From assembly GCF_030369635.1 (NCBI RefSeq), contig NZ_CP128474.1, positions 744,001 through 808,000 on the forward strand: a DNA stretch of 64,000 nucleotides, in the 5' to 3' direction. Positions within the stretch are counted from its first letter, which is position 1. The number at the start of each line of letters is the position of its first letter. The position numbers were made by a program, and so were the translations under genes. Under the pieces are notes generated by a model. It had not been told where the DNA came from and searched no databases. It saw only the letters and a list, made by a program, of their open reading frames with translations. This document shows, one piece after another, positions 8,154-16,353 of this stretch. This stretch comes from Microbacterium arborescens. Its GTDB lineage: Bacteria; Actinomycetota; Actinomycetes; Actinomycetales; Microbacteriaceae.

Positions 8154-8957
8154 GTGACCGCTCCCGATATCCGCCTGATCGCCGTCGACATGGACGGCAC
8201 CCTCCTCGACGCGGACGGACGCATCCCGGACGGGCTGTGGCGGCTGCTGCCGCGACTGCGCGACCGGGGCATCGTGTTCGCACCCGCGAGCGGGCGGCAG
8301 CTCGCGACGCTCCGCCGACAGTTCGCCGACGCCCCGGTGGAGCTCGACTACATCGCCGAGAACGGTGCGTACGTCGTCCGCGACGGCGCCGAGATCAGCT
8401 CGGATGCCGTCGACCCCGAGTTCGCGGCATCCGTCGTCCGGCGCATCCGCGGCCTCGACCATCTCGATGTCGGTCTGGTCGTCTGCGGCAAGCGCTCGGC
8501 CTACATCGAACGCGCCGACGACACCTTCTTCGCCGAGGCCGACACGTACTACGCCGAGCTCGCAGTCGTCGACGACCTGACCCGCGTCGACGATGAGATC
8601 CTCAAACTCGCCGTCTTCGACTTCGCCCGCGCGGAGGACTCGGTCGCTCGTGAACTGATCGATCTGCGCGCAACCCACCAGGTGGTGGTCTCGGGGCAGC
8701 ACTGGGTCGACATCATGAACCCCGGAGTCAACAAGGGGCGGGCGCTGGCGAGGTTGCAGGAGACGCTGGGAATCGGTCCCGAGCACACGATGGCGTTCGG
8801 CGACTACCTCAACGACCTCGAACTGCTGCAGCAGGCGCGGTACTCCTACGCGATGGCCGAGGCGCATCCCGAGATCGCGGCGGTCGCGCGCTACAGCGCC
8901 CCCTCGCACACCGAGGCGGGAGTGCTCACGGTGATCGAGGAGTTCCTCGCTCGCTGA
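8154..8957 (+). CDS. Cof-type HAD-superfamily hydrolase
   Basis: The 267-residue protein carries the HAD motifs: nucleophile Asp12 in VDMDGTLL, motif II in FAPASGRQ, a Lys in NPGVNKGRAL, and motif IV GDYLNDLELL. The insert between motifs II and III is of C2 type, as in Cof/YbjI sugar-phosphate or nucleotide phosphatases. The exact substrate cannot be read from sequence. The GTG at 8154 gives the usual distance to motif I; in-frame upstream sequence reads through the divergent kinase gene and is rejected. It is divergent from the kinase with 120 bases between. Confidence 0.85.
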   Translation: MTAPDIRLIAVDMDGTLLDADGRIPDGLWRLLPRLRDRGIVFAPASGRQLATLRRQFADAPVELDYIAENGAYVVRDGAEISSDAVDPEFAASVVRRIRGLDHLDVGLVVCGKRSAYIERADDTFFAEADTYYAELAVVDDLTRVDDEILKLAVFDFARAEDSVARELIDLRATHQVVVSGQHWVDIMNPGVNKGRALARLQETLGIGPEHTMAFGDYLNDLELLQQARYSYAMAEAHPEIAAVARYSAPSHTEAGVLTVIEEFLAR

Positions 8958-9020
8958 GCGACGGGAACGCCCTGCGCAACCCCGCGCCGCCGGCAGCGCC
9001 GAAGGCGTAGCGTGTGCGGC

Positions 9021-9851
9021 ATGCTCACGATTCCCACGGTCTCGCTCAACGACGGCTCCGACTTCCCCGAGCTCGGGCTCGGCACCTACAACCTGCGCGG
9101 ACCCGAGGGCGTCGATGCCATCGCCGCCGCGATCGACGCCGGCTACCGGCTGCTCGACACGGCGGTGAACTACCAGAACGAGTCGGAGGTCGGCGAGGCC
9201 GTGCGCCGCAGCGGCATCCGTGACCAGCTCATCATCACCACCAAGGTGCCCGGACGCGATCACGGCTTCGATGAGACGATCCGCAGCGCCGAGGGGTCGC
9301 TCGGCCGGCTCGGGGTGGAGAAGATCGACCTCTATCTCATCCACTGGCCGAACCCCAGTCAGGGCAAGTGGCTCGAGACCTACCGGGCGATGCTCGCCCT
9401 CCGCGACGAGGGGCAGGTCGGCTCGGTCGGCGTGTCGAACTTCACCGAGCCGATGCTCGCCCGTCTGATCGACGAGACCGGAGTCGCGCCCGCGGTGAAC
9501 CAGGTCGAGATGCACCCGTACTTCCCGCAGGCCGGCCTGCGCGCGTTCCACGCCGCGAACGGCATCCGCACCGAGAGCTGGAGCCCTCTGGCCCGGCGCA
9601 GCGAGCTGCTGAACGAGCAGGTCATCGCCGACATCGCGGCCGCCCACGGGGTGACGGGCACGCAGGTCGTGCTGCGCTGGCACACGCAGCTGTCGTCGAC
9701 CCCCATCCCGAAGTCGGCCGACCCGGCGCGCCAGCGCGAGAACGCCGACGTGTTCGGCCTCCTGCTGTCGAACGACGAGATCGCCGCGATCAGCGCGCTC
9801 GAACGCGGCCGGCTCTGGGACGGAGACCCCGACACGCACGAGGAGATGTAG
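9021..9851 (+). CDS. Aldo/keto reductase
   Basis: The 276-residue protein is a single-domain NADPH-dependent aldo/keto reductase with the full catalytic set: Asp46, Tyr51, Lys75 and His108 (LLDTAVNY, TTKVPG, YLIHWP). The C-terminal cofactor loop PIPKSADPARQREN is present. It resembles the AKR5 group of 2,5-diketo-gluconate reductase-like enzymes; the physiological carbonyl substrate is unknown. ATG 9021 is preferred to an in-frame GTG at 9012 because TAGCGT (9008-9013) would be the -10 box of a leaderless transcript and overlaps that GTG. Confidence 0.88.
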   Translation: MLTIPTVSLNDGSDFPELGLGTYNLRGPEGVDAIAAAIDAGYRLLDTAVNYQNESEVGEAVRRSGIRDQLIITTKVPGRDHGFDETIRSAEGSLGRLGVEKIDLYLIHWPNPSQGKWLETYRAMLALRDEGQVGSVGVSNFTEPMLARLIDETGVAPAVNQVEMHPYFPQAGLRAFHAANGIRTESWSPLARRSELLNEQVIADIAAAHGVTGTQVVLRWHTQLSSTPIPKSADPARQRENADVFGLLLSNDEIAAISALERGRLWDGDPDTHEEM

Positions 9852-9874
9852 GCGGCGCCGGATAGCGTGGAGGC

Positions 9875-11950
9875 ATGCCGACGACACCGTTCGACTCTCT
9901 CGACGACTACTACGCCCTTCCCCGCATCGACGCGGCGGCGACCTCGCCCGACGGCTCGCACGTCGTGCTCACGGTCGCGACCCTCACGAAGGACCGCACC
10001 GGGTACGAGCGCTCGCTCTGGTCCGTGCCCGCCGACGGCACCGGCGCCCCGCGGCGCCTGACCCGCTCGACCACCGGCGAATCCGGGGCCGTGTTCACCT
10101 CGTCCGGCGATCTGCTGTTCGTCTCGGCGCGCCCCGACAACGACGCGGCCGACGAGGCACCTGCGCAGCTGTGGCTGCTTCCGGCCGCCGGCGGTGAGGC
10201 CCGTCCCGTGACCCGGCTGGCCGGGGGCGTCTCCGGCGTCGTGACCGCGGCCGAATCGGACCGCATCGTGATCGCGTCGTCGTTGCTTCCCGACGCTGCC
10301 ACGATCGAGGCCGACGCGAAGCTGCGGGCGGAGCGGAAGAAGCTCAAGGTCTCGGCGATCATCCACGACACCTACCCCGTGCGGTACTGGGACCACGACC
10401 TCGGCCCGCACGAGCCCGTGCTGCTCGCCCTCGACCTCGACGAGCTGGCCGACGCGCCCGCCGTCATCGCGACCGCCGACCAGGCCGTCGACGAAGTGGC
10501 CGGCGCCGCGGCGGGCGCGTCCGAATCCGCCGACGAGCCGTACCCCGCGGGCTTGCCGCGACCGCGAATCCTGCTCCGCGGTCGCGCGGCGTCGACGGCG
10601 GGCATGGCTCTCACCCCCGACGGCGCGACGCTCGTCGCCTCGGTGCCCGAGCCGCAGGGCCGCGACGCCCGCCATCGTCTCGTTGCGATCGACACCGCGA
10701 CGGGCGAGCTGCGCATCCTCCGCGACGAGGTCGACGTCGATGTCGAAGCACCCGCGATCAGCCGTGACGGCACGCGCATCGCCTACGTCCGCACCGCGAA
10801 GTCCACCCCCGCCGGGCCCGCCGACCAGGAGCTGTGGGCGGCTGCCCTCGACGGCACCGACGCGCAGCGCCTGGCACCCGGCTGGGACCGCTGGCCGAGC
10901 AGCCTCCGCTTCGCCGACGACGATGCCGCACTCGTCGTCACCGCCGATCACGACGGTCGCGGCCCCGTGTTCACGGTGCCGCTCGACGGCGGTGCTGTCG
11001 CGCAGACGACGCACGACGACTTCGCCTACACGCACGTCGAGCCGGTCGCGGGAACCGCCGATGTCATCGCTCTCCGCTCGAACTGGATGACCCCGCCGCA
11101 TCCGGTCCGGGTCGCAGCCGACGGCACCGTGACGCCGCTGGTGAGCCCCGCGCCCTCGCCGGCGACGACCGCATCCATGGTCGAGGTCGAGACGACGGCC
11201 GACGACGGAGCCCGCGTGCGCGGCTGGCTCGTGCTGCCCGAGGGTGCGGATGCCGCGGCGCCCGCGCCCCTGCTCCTGTGGATCCACGGCGGCCCGCTCA
11301 ACAGCTGGAACGCGTGGAGCTGGCGATGGAGTCCGCTGCTGGCTGCGGCTCGCGGATACGCCGTCCTGCTGCCCGATCCCGCCCTGTCGACCGGTTACGG
11401 TCTCGACTTCATCGCCCGCGGGTGGGATGCGTGGGGGGCGGCACCGTTCACCGACCTCATGTCGATCACGGATGCCGTCGTCGCCCGCGACGACATCGAC
11501 CAGACCCGGACCGCCGCCATGGGCGGCTCGTTCGGCGGCTACATGGCCAACTGGGTCGCCGGGCACACCGACCGCTTCGACGCGATCGTCACCCACGCGA
11601 GCCTGTGGGCATTCGACCAGTTCGCCGGCACGACCGACTTCGCGCCGTACTGGCAGAGCATCTTCAGCCCCGAGGGAGCCATCGCCAACTCGCCGCACCG
11701 CTTCGTCGCCGACATCCGGACGCCGATGCTCGTGATCCACGGCGACCGCGACTATCGCGTGCCGATCGGTGAGGGGCTGCGGCTGTGGGCCGACCTCAAC
11801 GAGCATCACGCCGCCGAGGACGGCACGAGCCCGCACCGCTTCTTGTACTACCCCGACGAGAACCACTGGATCCTCTCGCCGCAGAACGCGCGCGTCTGGT
11901 ACGAGACGGTCTTCACGTTCCTCGAGGAGAATCTGCCCGCGCGCGCCTGA
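9875..11950 (+). CDS. S9-family prolyl oligopeptidase-like peptidase
   Basis: The 691-residue protein has an N-terminal beta-propeller-like region (1-430) with repeated strands such as DAAATSPDGSHVVLTV, and a C-terminal alpha/beta-hydrolase domain. The catalytic triad is visible: Ser552 in GGSFGGYM, Asp626 in HGDRDYRVP and His664 in ENHWI. This is the layout of acylaminoacyl peptidases and dipeptidyl peptidase IV-like enzymes, which cleave short peptides. No signal peptide is seen, so it is cytoplasmic. TAGCGT at 9863-9868 stands 6 bases before the ATG. The gene ends in front of a strong two-way terminator. Confidence 0.88.
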   Translation: MPTTPFDSLDDYYALPRIDAAATSPDGSHVVLTVATLTKDRTGYERSLWSVPADGTGAPRRLTRSTTGESGAVFTSSGDLLFVSARPDNDAADEAPAQLWLLPAAGGEARPVTRLAGGVSGVVTAAESDRIVIASSLLPDAATIEADAKLRAERKKLKVSAIIHDTYPVRYWDHDLGPHEPVLLALDLDELADAPAVIATADQAVDEVAGAAAGASESADEPYPAGLPRPRILLRGRAASTAGMALTPDGATLVASVPEPQGRDARHRLVAIDTATGELRILRDEVDVDVEAPAISRDGTRIAYVRTAKSTPAGPADQELWAAALDGTDAQRLAPGWDRWPSSLRFADDDAALVVTADHDGRGPVFTVPLDGGAVAQTTHDDFAYTHVEPVAGTADVIALRSNWMTPPHPVRVAADGTVTPLVSPAPSPATTASMVEVETTADDGARVRGWLVLPEGADAAAPAPLLLWIHGGPLNSWNAWSWRWSPLLAAARGYAVLLPDPALSTGYGLDFIARGWDAWGAAPFTDLMSITDAVVARDDIDQTRTAAMGGSFGGYMANWVAGHTDRFDAIVTHASLWAFDQFAGTTDFAPYWQSIFSPEGAIANSPHRFVADIRTPMLVIHGDRDYRVPIGEGLRLWADLNEHHAAEDGTSPHRFLYYPDENHWILSPQNARVWYETVFTFLEENLPARA

Positions 11951-11983
11951 GCCGCGCGTCGGTCGCCCCGCGGGGCGCTCGCT

Positions 11984-12030
11984 TGACGGGAATGGCCCCT
12001 TCCTCGCTCGGGAAGGGGCCATTCCTGTCA
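11984..12030. terminator. Bidirectional terminator between S9 peptidase and YidC paralogue
   Basis: TGACGGGAATGGCCCCTTCC (11984-12003) pairs with 12011-12030 over 20 bp with one mismatch and a 7-base loop. It sits between two convergent genes and can stop transcription from both sides. Its ends (GCTTGACGGG and CCTGTCAGG) resemble those of the palindromic repeats at 13361 and 18124, so it may belong to the same family. Confidence 0.7.
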
Positions 12031-12040
12031 GGTCACGCGT

Positions 12041-12766
12041 TCACGCCGCTGTCGGCGGGAGGATGCGGCGGAGGATGAGTCGTTGCGCCAGCGTCCAGGC
12101 CACCGTCACCGCCAGGTAGAGCCCGGCCGCGAGCGGCACGAACACCGCGACCACCGCCGTCGCGAACTGTGCCGCGCCGAGCAGCCCCGACACCGCCGCC
12201 GGGGCGTCGGTGACACGGGACGACCGGCGGGTCAGCTCGCCGACGAGCGCGATCGCGGCGATCACGAAGCCGAACACGAGGGCGGCTGCGAGCGGCACTG
12301 GCCCCGACGCGACGGTGCCCGCGAGGCTCGACCCGAGCGGGACACCGGCGAGTGTTTCGGTGAGCAGCCCATTGGCATGGCCCGCGATCGTGGGATGGAT
12401 GAAGACCCCGTAGAGCAGTCCCACGACGGGGGCCTGGACGAGCAGAGGCAGGCAGCCCGCCGTCGGCGAGACGTTCTCGTCGCGATAGAGCTTGAGGGTC
12501 TCGCGCTGCAGCCTCTCGCGGTCGGTGCGGTAGCGCTGCTGCAGCTCGCGCAGCTGGGGCGCCAACCGCGCGCGGGCGCGATCCGCGCGTGCCTGTGCGA
12601 CCCCGGCGGGAATCAACGCCGTTCGCACCACGACGGTGATGAGGATGACGGATGCCGCGGCGGCGAGGCCGCCGAGCGCAGGTGCGAGTGCCGCGGTCAG
12701 AGCGGCGAGGATCGAGGCCACCGCGTCGAGCGCGGCGGCGGTGGGCGGGAAGGAGGACAGGTCCAT
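12041..12766 (-). CDS. YidC/Oxa1-family membrane protein insertase paralogue
   Basis: The 241-residue protein shows the Oxa1 core: a helix with a conserved Arg (VVVRTALIP near residue 47), a charged cytoplasmic hairpin (QARADRARARLAPQLRELQQ), then LYRDENVSPTAGCLPLLVQAPVV, and further helices to a short basic C-terminus. It lacks the large first periplasmic domain of Gram-negative YidC and is shorter than the usual actinobacterial housekeeping YidC, which is normally encoded near rnpA. It is therefore probably a second, specialised insertase. It lies 114 bases after a DUF6412-like gene on the same strand. Confidence 0.8.
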   Translation of the reverse strand: MDLSSFPPTAAALDAVASILAALTAALAPALGGLAAAASVILITVVVRTALIPAGVAQARADRARARLAPQLRELQQRYRTDRERLQRETLKLYRDENVSPTAGCLPLLVQAPVVGLLYGVFIHPTIAGHANGLLTETLAGVPLGSSLAGTVASGPVPLAAALVFGFVIAAIALVGELTRRSSRVTDAPAAVSGLLGAAQFATAVVAVFVPLAAGLYLAVTVAWTLAQRLILRRILPPTAA

Positions 12767-12880
12767 GATGAGTCCGATCGTCGAGGCTGAGCACGAGGGA
12801 TCAGCCGCGAAGGGACGCCGGACGGCGCTGGCGCGGAGCGCGCGGGTGCGCGCGTGGGTCGGGAGCCGTTCCGGGCGTGG

Positions 12881-13162
12881 CTACGCGGCCGAGGTCGCGT
12901 AGCCCGGGGCGCGGGGGCGTCGTCGACCGGGAGCATCCGGGTCGCTCTGCGCCAGCAGCGTCGACGGTGAGATCGACCGTCGCGGGTGGGGTCGCCGTGA
13001 ACCCGCGGCCCCGGTCGTCGTGGTCGCGGCCGAGATCGAGACGACGGCGATCGCCATCGTGACAAGGGCGACGGCGGCCGCCGTCGCGAGCCCGCTCGAG
13101 TCGCCGACGGACATCGCACCTATGACCGACAGCAGCATCGGGATCACGGAGAGGAAAGGCAT
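12881..13162 (-). CDS. Small membrane protein, DUF6412-like
   Basis: The 93-residue product has two hydrophobic segments (LSVIPMLLSVIGAMSV and AAAVALVTMAIAVVSISAA, about 4-50) and a basic, Pro/Arg-rich cytoplasmic tail. Small proteins of this kind (DUF6412) often sit beside YidC/Oxa1 genes in Microbacteriaceae; the assignment here rests on size, topology and this neighbourhood. The ATG at 13162 shares one base with the stop of a 58-codon gene upstream, indicating translational coupling. A GTG directly before it would also be possible. Function is unknown; a helper of the insertase is a guess. Confidence 0.55.
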   Translation of the reverse strand: MPFLSVIPMLLSVIGAMSVGDSSGLATAAAVALVTMAIAVVSISAATTTTGAAGSRRPHPRRSISPSTLLAQSDPDAPGRRRPRAPGYATSAA

Positions 13163-13338
13163 CACACCACCTCGGTCCGCGCCCAGCCGGAGGCGCGCTC
13201 GAGCAGAGCGGCATCCCCGTCGAAACGTGCGCCCTCTGAGCGCGACCGTCGCGGCGCGAGCAGGAGAAGCGCGACGAAACGGCGCATCGCCTGGGCCAGC
13301 GAAGCGTTCGGCAGCGGTGCTGTCGAGGCGGCTTCCAT
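13162..13338 (-). CDS. Short protein (58 aa) ahead of the DUF6412/YidC genes
   Basis: An open frame of 59 codons runs from ATG 13338 to TGA 13162 and encodes a polypeptide with a hydrophobic stretch (RFVALLLLAPRR, about 20-31) between charged ends, followed by a soluble tail (LLERASGWARTEVV). It is too short for many gene callers. The evidence that it is real is TAGCAT at 13345-13350, 6 bases before the ATG in the usual leaderless position, and the TGATG junction with the next gene. I do not recognise the family. Confidence 0.5.
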   Translation of the reverse strand: MEAASTAPLPNASLAQAMRRFVALLLLAPRRSRSEGARFDGDAALLERASGWARTEVV

Positions 13339-13360
13339 CCCGCGATGCTAGCCGAGCGTC

Positions 13361-13440
13361 GCCGCGCGGCGCAGGCCGTCACCTGTCAGTTCCGGCCCCA
13401 TCTCGCGCGGCGAAGGGGCGGGAACTGTCAGGCGAAGCGG
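13361..13440. repeat. 80-bp palindromic repeat, copy A (3' of siderophore reductase)
   Basis: This 80-bp element is 79/80 identical, in the same orientation, to 18124-18203. Its core is a long hairpin: 18 bases beginning CCTGTCAGTTCC pair with GGAACTGTCAGG and flanking bases, with two mismatches. It lies directly after the end of the siderophore-interacting protein gene and may act as its terminator. It resembles REP-type elements rather than an insertion sequence, as it has no coding capacity. Confidence 0.8.
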
Positions 13441-13451
13441 GTCCGCGCGGG

Positions 13452-14237
13452 TCAGTGGGGAGCGTGGTACTCGGGCTCGCCCCGCTTCCAGTAGCCCTTG
13501 ACGGTGATCTGCTCGGGGTCGAGGCGCCAGCGCTCGATGAGCAGCGCTCGAGCCGAGCGCACGATCGACTGTTCGGCCGCGACGAATCCGAAGATGGCGC
13601 CGCCCGGTCGCGGCTCGTCGCCGAGGGCGTCGAGCCGGGCGGCGAGGGCAACGCCGGCGGATGCCGATCCGCGGTGCACCTGCTCGACGACGACCCCCGG
13701 CGGCGTGGCGATGGGCAACTCGTGCTCGGCGTCGGGCACCTCGATGAGCACGCGCCCGACGGCGACGGCATCCATGTGATGGGCGAACCGCCGGATGGCG
13801 GGGACGGCTGTCTCGTCTCCCGCGAGGAACCAGCCGTCGGGGCGGCCCGTGAGCACCGCCGACCCGCGCGGGCCGCCGATCCCGATCGTCGACCCGACCT
13901 CCGCCGTCGCCGCCCACTCCGCTGCGACGCCGTCGCCGTGCAGGGCGAACTCGAGATCGAGCCAGCCCTCGTCGGCGTCCCAGGAGAGCGGGGTGTATTC
14001 GCGGCTCGGCGCCGCCCGCATCTCGTCGATGCTCTCGGGGGCCACCTCGGGGAAGAAGACGCGCACGTGGTCGTCGCAGCCCGGGGAATCGAAGTCCCGC
14101 AGATCCGCGCCTTCGAGTCTCACGCGCACGTAGGCCGGTGTCAGCCATTGTCGGGCGGCCAGACGTACGAAGCGAAAGCGCAGGTCGAGCGCTCGGCGGG
14201 CGATCCGGAATGAGGGGGTTGCGGTCGAGGCGGACAT
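13452..14237 (-). CDS. Siderophore-interacting protein (NADPH-dependent ferric-siderophore reductase)
   Basis: The 261-residue protein belongs to the ViuB/SIP flavoprotein family, which binds FAD and reduces ferric siderophores in the cytoplasm to release iron. Seen: the FAD-binding RxYT motif (Arg79, Tyr81, Thr82), WLDLEFALHG near 92, the NAD(P) region GWFLAGDETAVPAI near 135, and the C-terminal KGYWKRGE. The ATG at 14237 touches an iron box (14238-14256), inside which TAGCCT forms its -10 hexamer, so expression should be repressed by iron and the mRNA probably leaderless. It is divergent from the uptake genes it serves. Confidence 0.9.
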   Translation of the reverse strand: MSASTATPSFRIARRALDLRFRFVRLAARQWLTPAYVRVRLEGADLRDFDSPGCDDHVRVFFPEVAPESIDEMRAAPSREYTPLSWDADEGWLDLEFALHGDGVAAEWAATAEVGSTIGIGGPRGSAVLTGRPDGWFLAGDETAVPAIRRFAHHMDAVAVGRVLIEVPDAEHELPIATPPGVVVEQVHRGSASAGVALAARLDALGDEPRPGGAIFGFVAAEQSIVRSARALLIERWRLDPEQITVKGYWKRGEPEYHAPH

Positions 14238-14256
14238 AAAGGTTAGGCTAACCTAA
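14238..14256. promoter_or_regulatory. DtxR/IdeR-type iron box covering two divergent -10 sites
   Basis: AAAGGTTAGGCTAACCTAA matches the 19-bp palindromic consensus of DtxR/IdeR operators at 17 of 19 positions. It contains TAGGCT on the plus strand (14245-14250 region) and TAGCCT on the minus strand, each about 7 bases from a likely transcription start. One repressor site could thus shut both the reductase gene and the binding-protein operon when iron is plentiful. Confidence 0.88.
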
Positions 14257-14338
14257 GTGGCTGGCCGGGGTCTCGATTTCGGCACCCGGTCGCCCGTCGA
14301 CCAGCATCCGATTCGCACCGCACCAGGAGATACGTCAC

Positions 14339-15325
14339 GTGAGCCATGCATTCCGCCGTCCCGCACTCGTCTCGATCGCGCTCGTCGCAGCACTCGGCCT
14401 CGCCGGTTGCGCCTCGTCGGCGAGCCCGGCCGCCGAGTCCGGTGGCGACGCGAGCTCGCCGACGACCGTCTCCGTGACAGACAACCACGGCGAGATCGAA
14501 GTGCCCGTGGCGCCCGAACGCGTCGTCGCGCTCGACAACACGACCTTCCAGACGCTGAGCGACTGGGACATCGACCTCGTGGCGGCACCGAAGCCGCTGA
14601 TGTACGACCTATGGCCCAACCTGTCCGGCGGCGACGAGGTGCTCGACGTCGGGCTGCACCGCGAGCCCGACCTCGAGGCGATCATCTCGGCGCAGCCCGA
14701 CCTCATCGTCGGGGGATACCGCTTTCGCGACATCTACGACGACCTGAGGGCGATCCAGCCCGCGACGATCGAGACCAGCGCTCGCGAGGGTGAGGAGCAG
14801 GTCGCCGAACTGAAGCGCCAGGTCGAGATCCTCGGGCAGGTCTTCGACCGGCAGGATGACGCGAAGAAGCTCGCCGACGACCTCGATGGCGCCGTCGCCG
14901 ACGCGAAGGCGGCCTACAACGGCACTGACACGGTGGTGGGCCTGCTCACGTCGGGCGGCAAGATCTCGTTCGCGGCCCCGGGGGAGGGGCGCGGCGTCGG
15001 TGCCGTCTTCCCCACGCTCGGGCTCGTCCCCGGCATCGATCGCGGAGCCGAGAACGCCTCGCACGGCGACGACATCAGCGTCGAGGCGATCGCGGCGGCG
15101 AACCCCGAGTGGCTGATCGTGCTGGATCGCGACGCCATGTTCGGTGAGGACGGCTACGTCTCGGCCAAGGAGCTTATCGAGGGCTCCGAGGCCCTGCAGA
15201 ACGTTCCCGCCGTGCAGAAGGGGCAGATCGTCTACCTCGCACCGAGCTTCTACCTCGACGAGGGCATCCAGGCCTACACCAAGCTCTACGCCGACATCGC
15301 GACGGCGTTCGCCGCGGCGGCCTGA
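14339..15325 (+). CDS. Ferric-siderophore ABC transporter substrate-binding lipoprotein
   Basis: The 328-residue protein has a lipoprotein signal (lipobox LAGC, Cys24), then a type III periplasmic-binding fold: the first lobe begins VPVAPERVVALD and carries DLIVGGYR near 125; the second has GVGAVFPTLGLVPG and ends with a helix in the usual place. It is like CeuA/YclQ/FatB proteins that bind catecholate siderophores; which siderophore is unknown. The start is GTG at 14339 with AGGAGA at 14325-14330 as ribosome site. The mRNA probably starts near 14257, in the iron box region, giving a leader of about 80 bases. Confidence 0.85.
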   Translation: MSHAFRRPALVSIALVAALGLAGCASSASPAAESGGDASSPTTVSVTDNHGEIEVPVAPERVVALDNTTFQTLSDWDIDLVAAPKPLMYDLWPNLSGGDEVLDVGLHREPDLEAIISAQPDLIVGGYRFRDIYDDLRAIQPATIETSAREGEEQVAELKRQVEILGQVFDRQDDAKKLADDLDGAVADAKAAYNGTDTVVGLLTSGGKISFAAPGEGRGVGAVFPTLGLVPGIDRGAENASHGDDISVEAIAAANPEWLIVLDRDAMFGEDGYVSAKELIEGSEALQNVPAVQKGQIVYLAPSFYLDEGIQAYTKLYADIATAFAAAA

Positions 15326-15339
15326 TCGTTCTGCGCGGT

Positions 15340-15366
15340 GCCCCGGCCGGGACAGCTGGCCGGGGC
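15340..15366 (+). terminator. Hairpin between binding-protein and permease genes
   Basis: GCCCCGGCC (15340-15348) pairs perfectly with GGCCGGGGC (15358-15366) around a 9-base loop. It lies inside an operon, 14 bases after the binding-protein stop. Such hairpins commonly protect or partly terminate transcripts so that the binding protein is made in excess over the permeases; that role is inferred. Confidence 0.45.
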
Positions 15367-15378
15367 CCGTGATCCGTC

Positions 15379-16353
15379 ATGATTTCTCTCACCGTTCCCG
15401 CCCGCCTCCGCGGGCGTCTCGTCCTGCCGGCCGCGATCATCGTCGTGGCCGGTCTCGTCGTGCTCTCACTCTTCGTCGGCGTCTACGACCTCGCCTCCGG
15501 CGGCGTCGGAGGCGAGATGCTGTGGATCACCCGCATTCCGCGCACGCTCGCGCTGGTCCTCGCGGGCTGCGCGATGGCCGTCTCGGGCCTCGTCATGCAA
15601 TTGCTGACGCAGAACCGCTTCGTCGAGCCGACCACCACCGGCACGACCGAGTGGGCAGCGCTCGGCCTCCTCGCCACGGTGCTCCTGGTGCCCGACGCGC
15701 CGCTGGTCGTGCGTATGGTCTTCGCGAGCATCGCGGCGTTCCTGGGCACGATGGTCTTCCTCGCGATCCTGCGGCGCATCCAGCTGCGCTCGTCGCTGAT
15801 CGTCCCCCTCATCGGCATCATGCTCGGCGCCGTCGTTTCGTCCTTCACGACCTACCTCGCGGTCAGCGCGAACGCGCTGCAGATGCTGGGCACGTGGTTC
15901 ATGGGCAGCTTCACCGCCGTCGTCCGCGGCCGCTACGAGGTGTTGTGGATCGTCGGCATCGTCGTCGTGCTCGTCGCGCTCTTCGCCGACCGGCTGACGG
16001 CGGCGAGCCTCGGCAAGGATGTCGCGACGACGCTCGGCGTCGACTACGAACGGGTGCTCCTCCTCGGCACGGCTCTCGTCGCCGTCGCGACCGGGGTCAC
16101 GACCGTCGTCGTGGGGTTCCTGCCCTTCCTCGGGCTGATCGTGCCGAATCTCGTGTCGATGTGGCGCGGAGACAACCTCCGCGCGAACCTCCCGTGGGTG
16201 TGCCTCGGGGGAGTGGCTGTCATCGTCGTCTGCGACATCGTCGGCCGCGTCATCCGGACGCCGTTCGAGGTGCCCGTCTCGATGATCCTCGGCGTCCTGG
16301 GTGCTGCGGTGTTCGTCGCGCTGCTGCTCCGGCAGCGAGGGCACGATGGCTGA
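15379..16353 (+). CDS. Siderophore ABC transporter permease, FecCD family (first)
   Basis: The 324-residue protein has the many-helix FecCD layout: WITRIPRTLALVLAGCAMAVSG near residues 51-70 is the hallmark, followed by MQLLTQNRFVEPTTTG, LIGIMLGAVVSS, LGTWFMGSF and a late ATPase-contact loop with GFLPFLGLIVPNLVSMWRG. It resembles YclN-type permeases. It would form a heterodimer with the next gene product and pass ferric siderophore across the membrane. It starts 53 bases after the binding-protein gene and ends overlapping the next gene by 8 bases. Confidence 0.88.
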   Translation: MISLTVPARLRGRLVLPAAIIVVAGLVVLSLFVGVYDLASGGVGGEMLWITRIPRTLALVLAGCAMAVSGLVMQLLTQNRFVEPTTTGTTEWAALGLLATVLLVPDAPLVVRMVFASIAAFLGTMVFLAILRRIQLRSSLIVPLIGIMLGAVVSSFTTYLAVSANALQMLGTWFMGSFTAVVRGRYEVLWIVGIVVVLVALFADRLTAASLGKDVATTLGVDYERVLLLGTALVAVATGVTTVVVGFLPFLGLIVPNLVSMWRGDNLRANLPWVCLGGVAVIVVCDIVGRVIRTPFEVPVSMILGVLGAAVFVALLLRQRGHDG

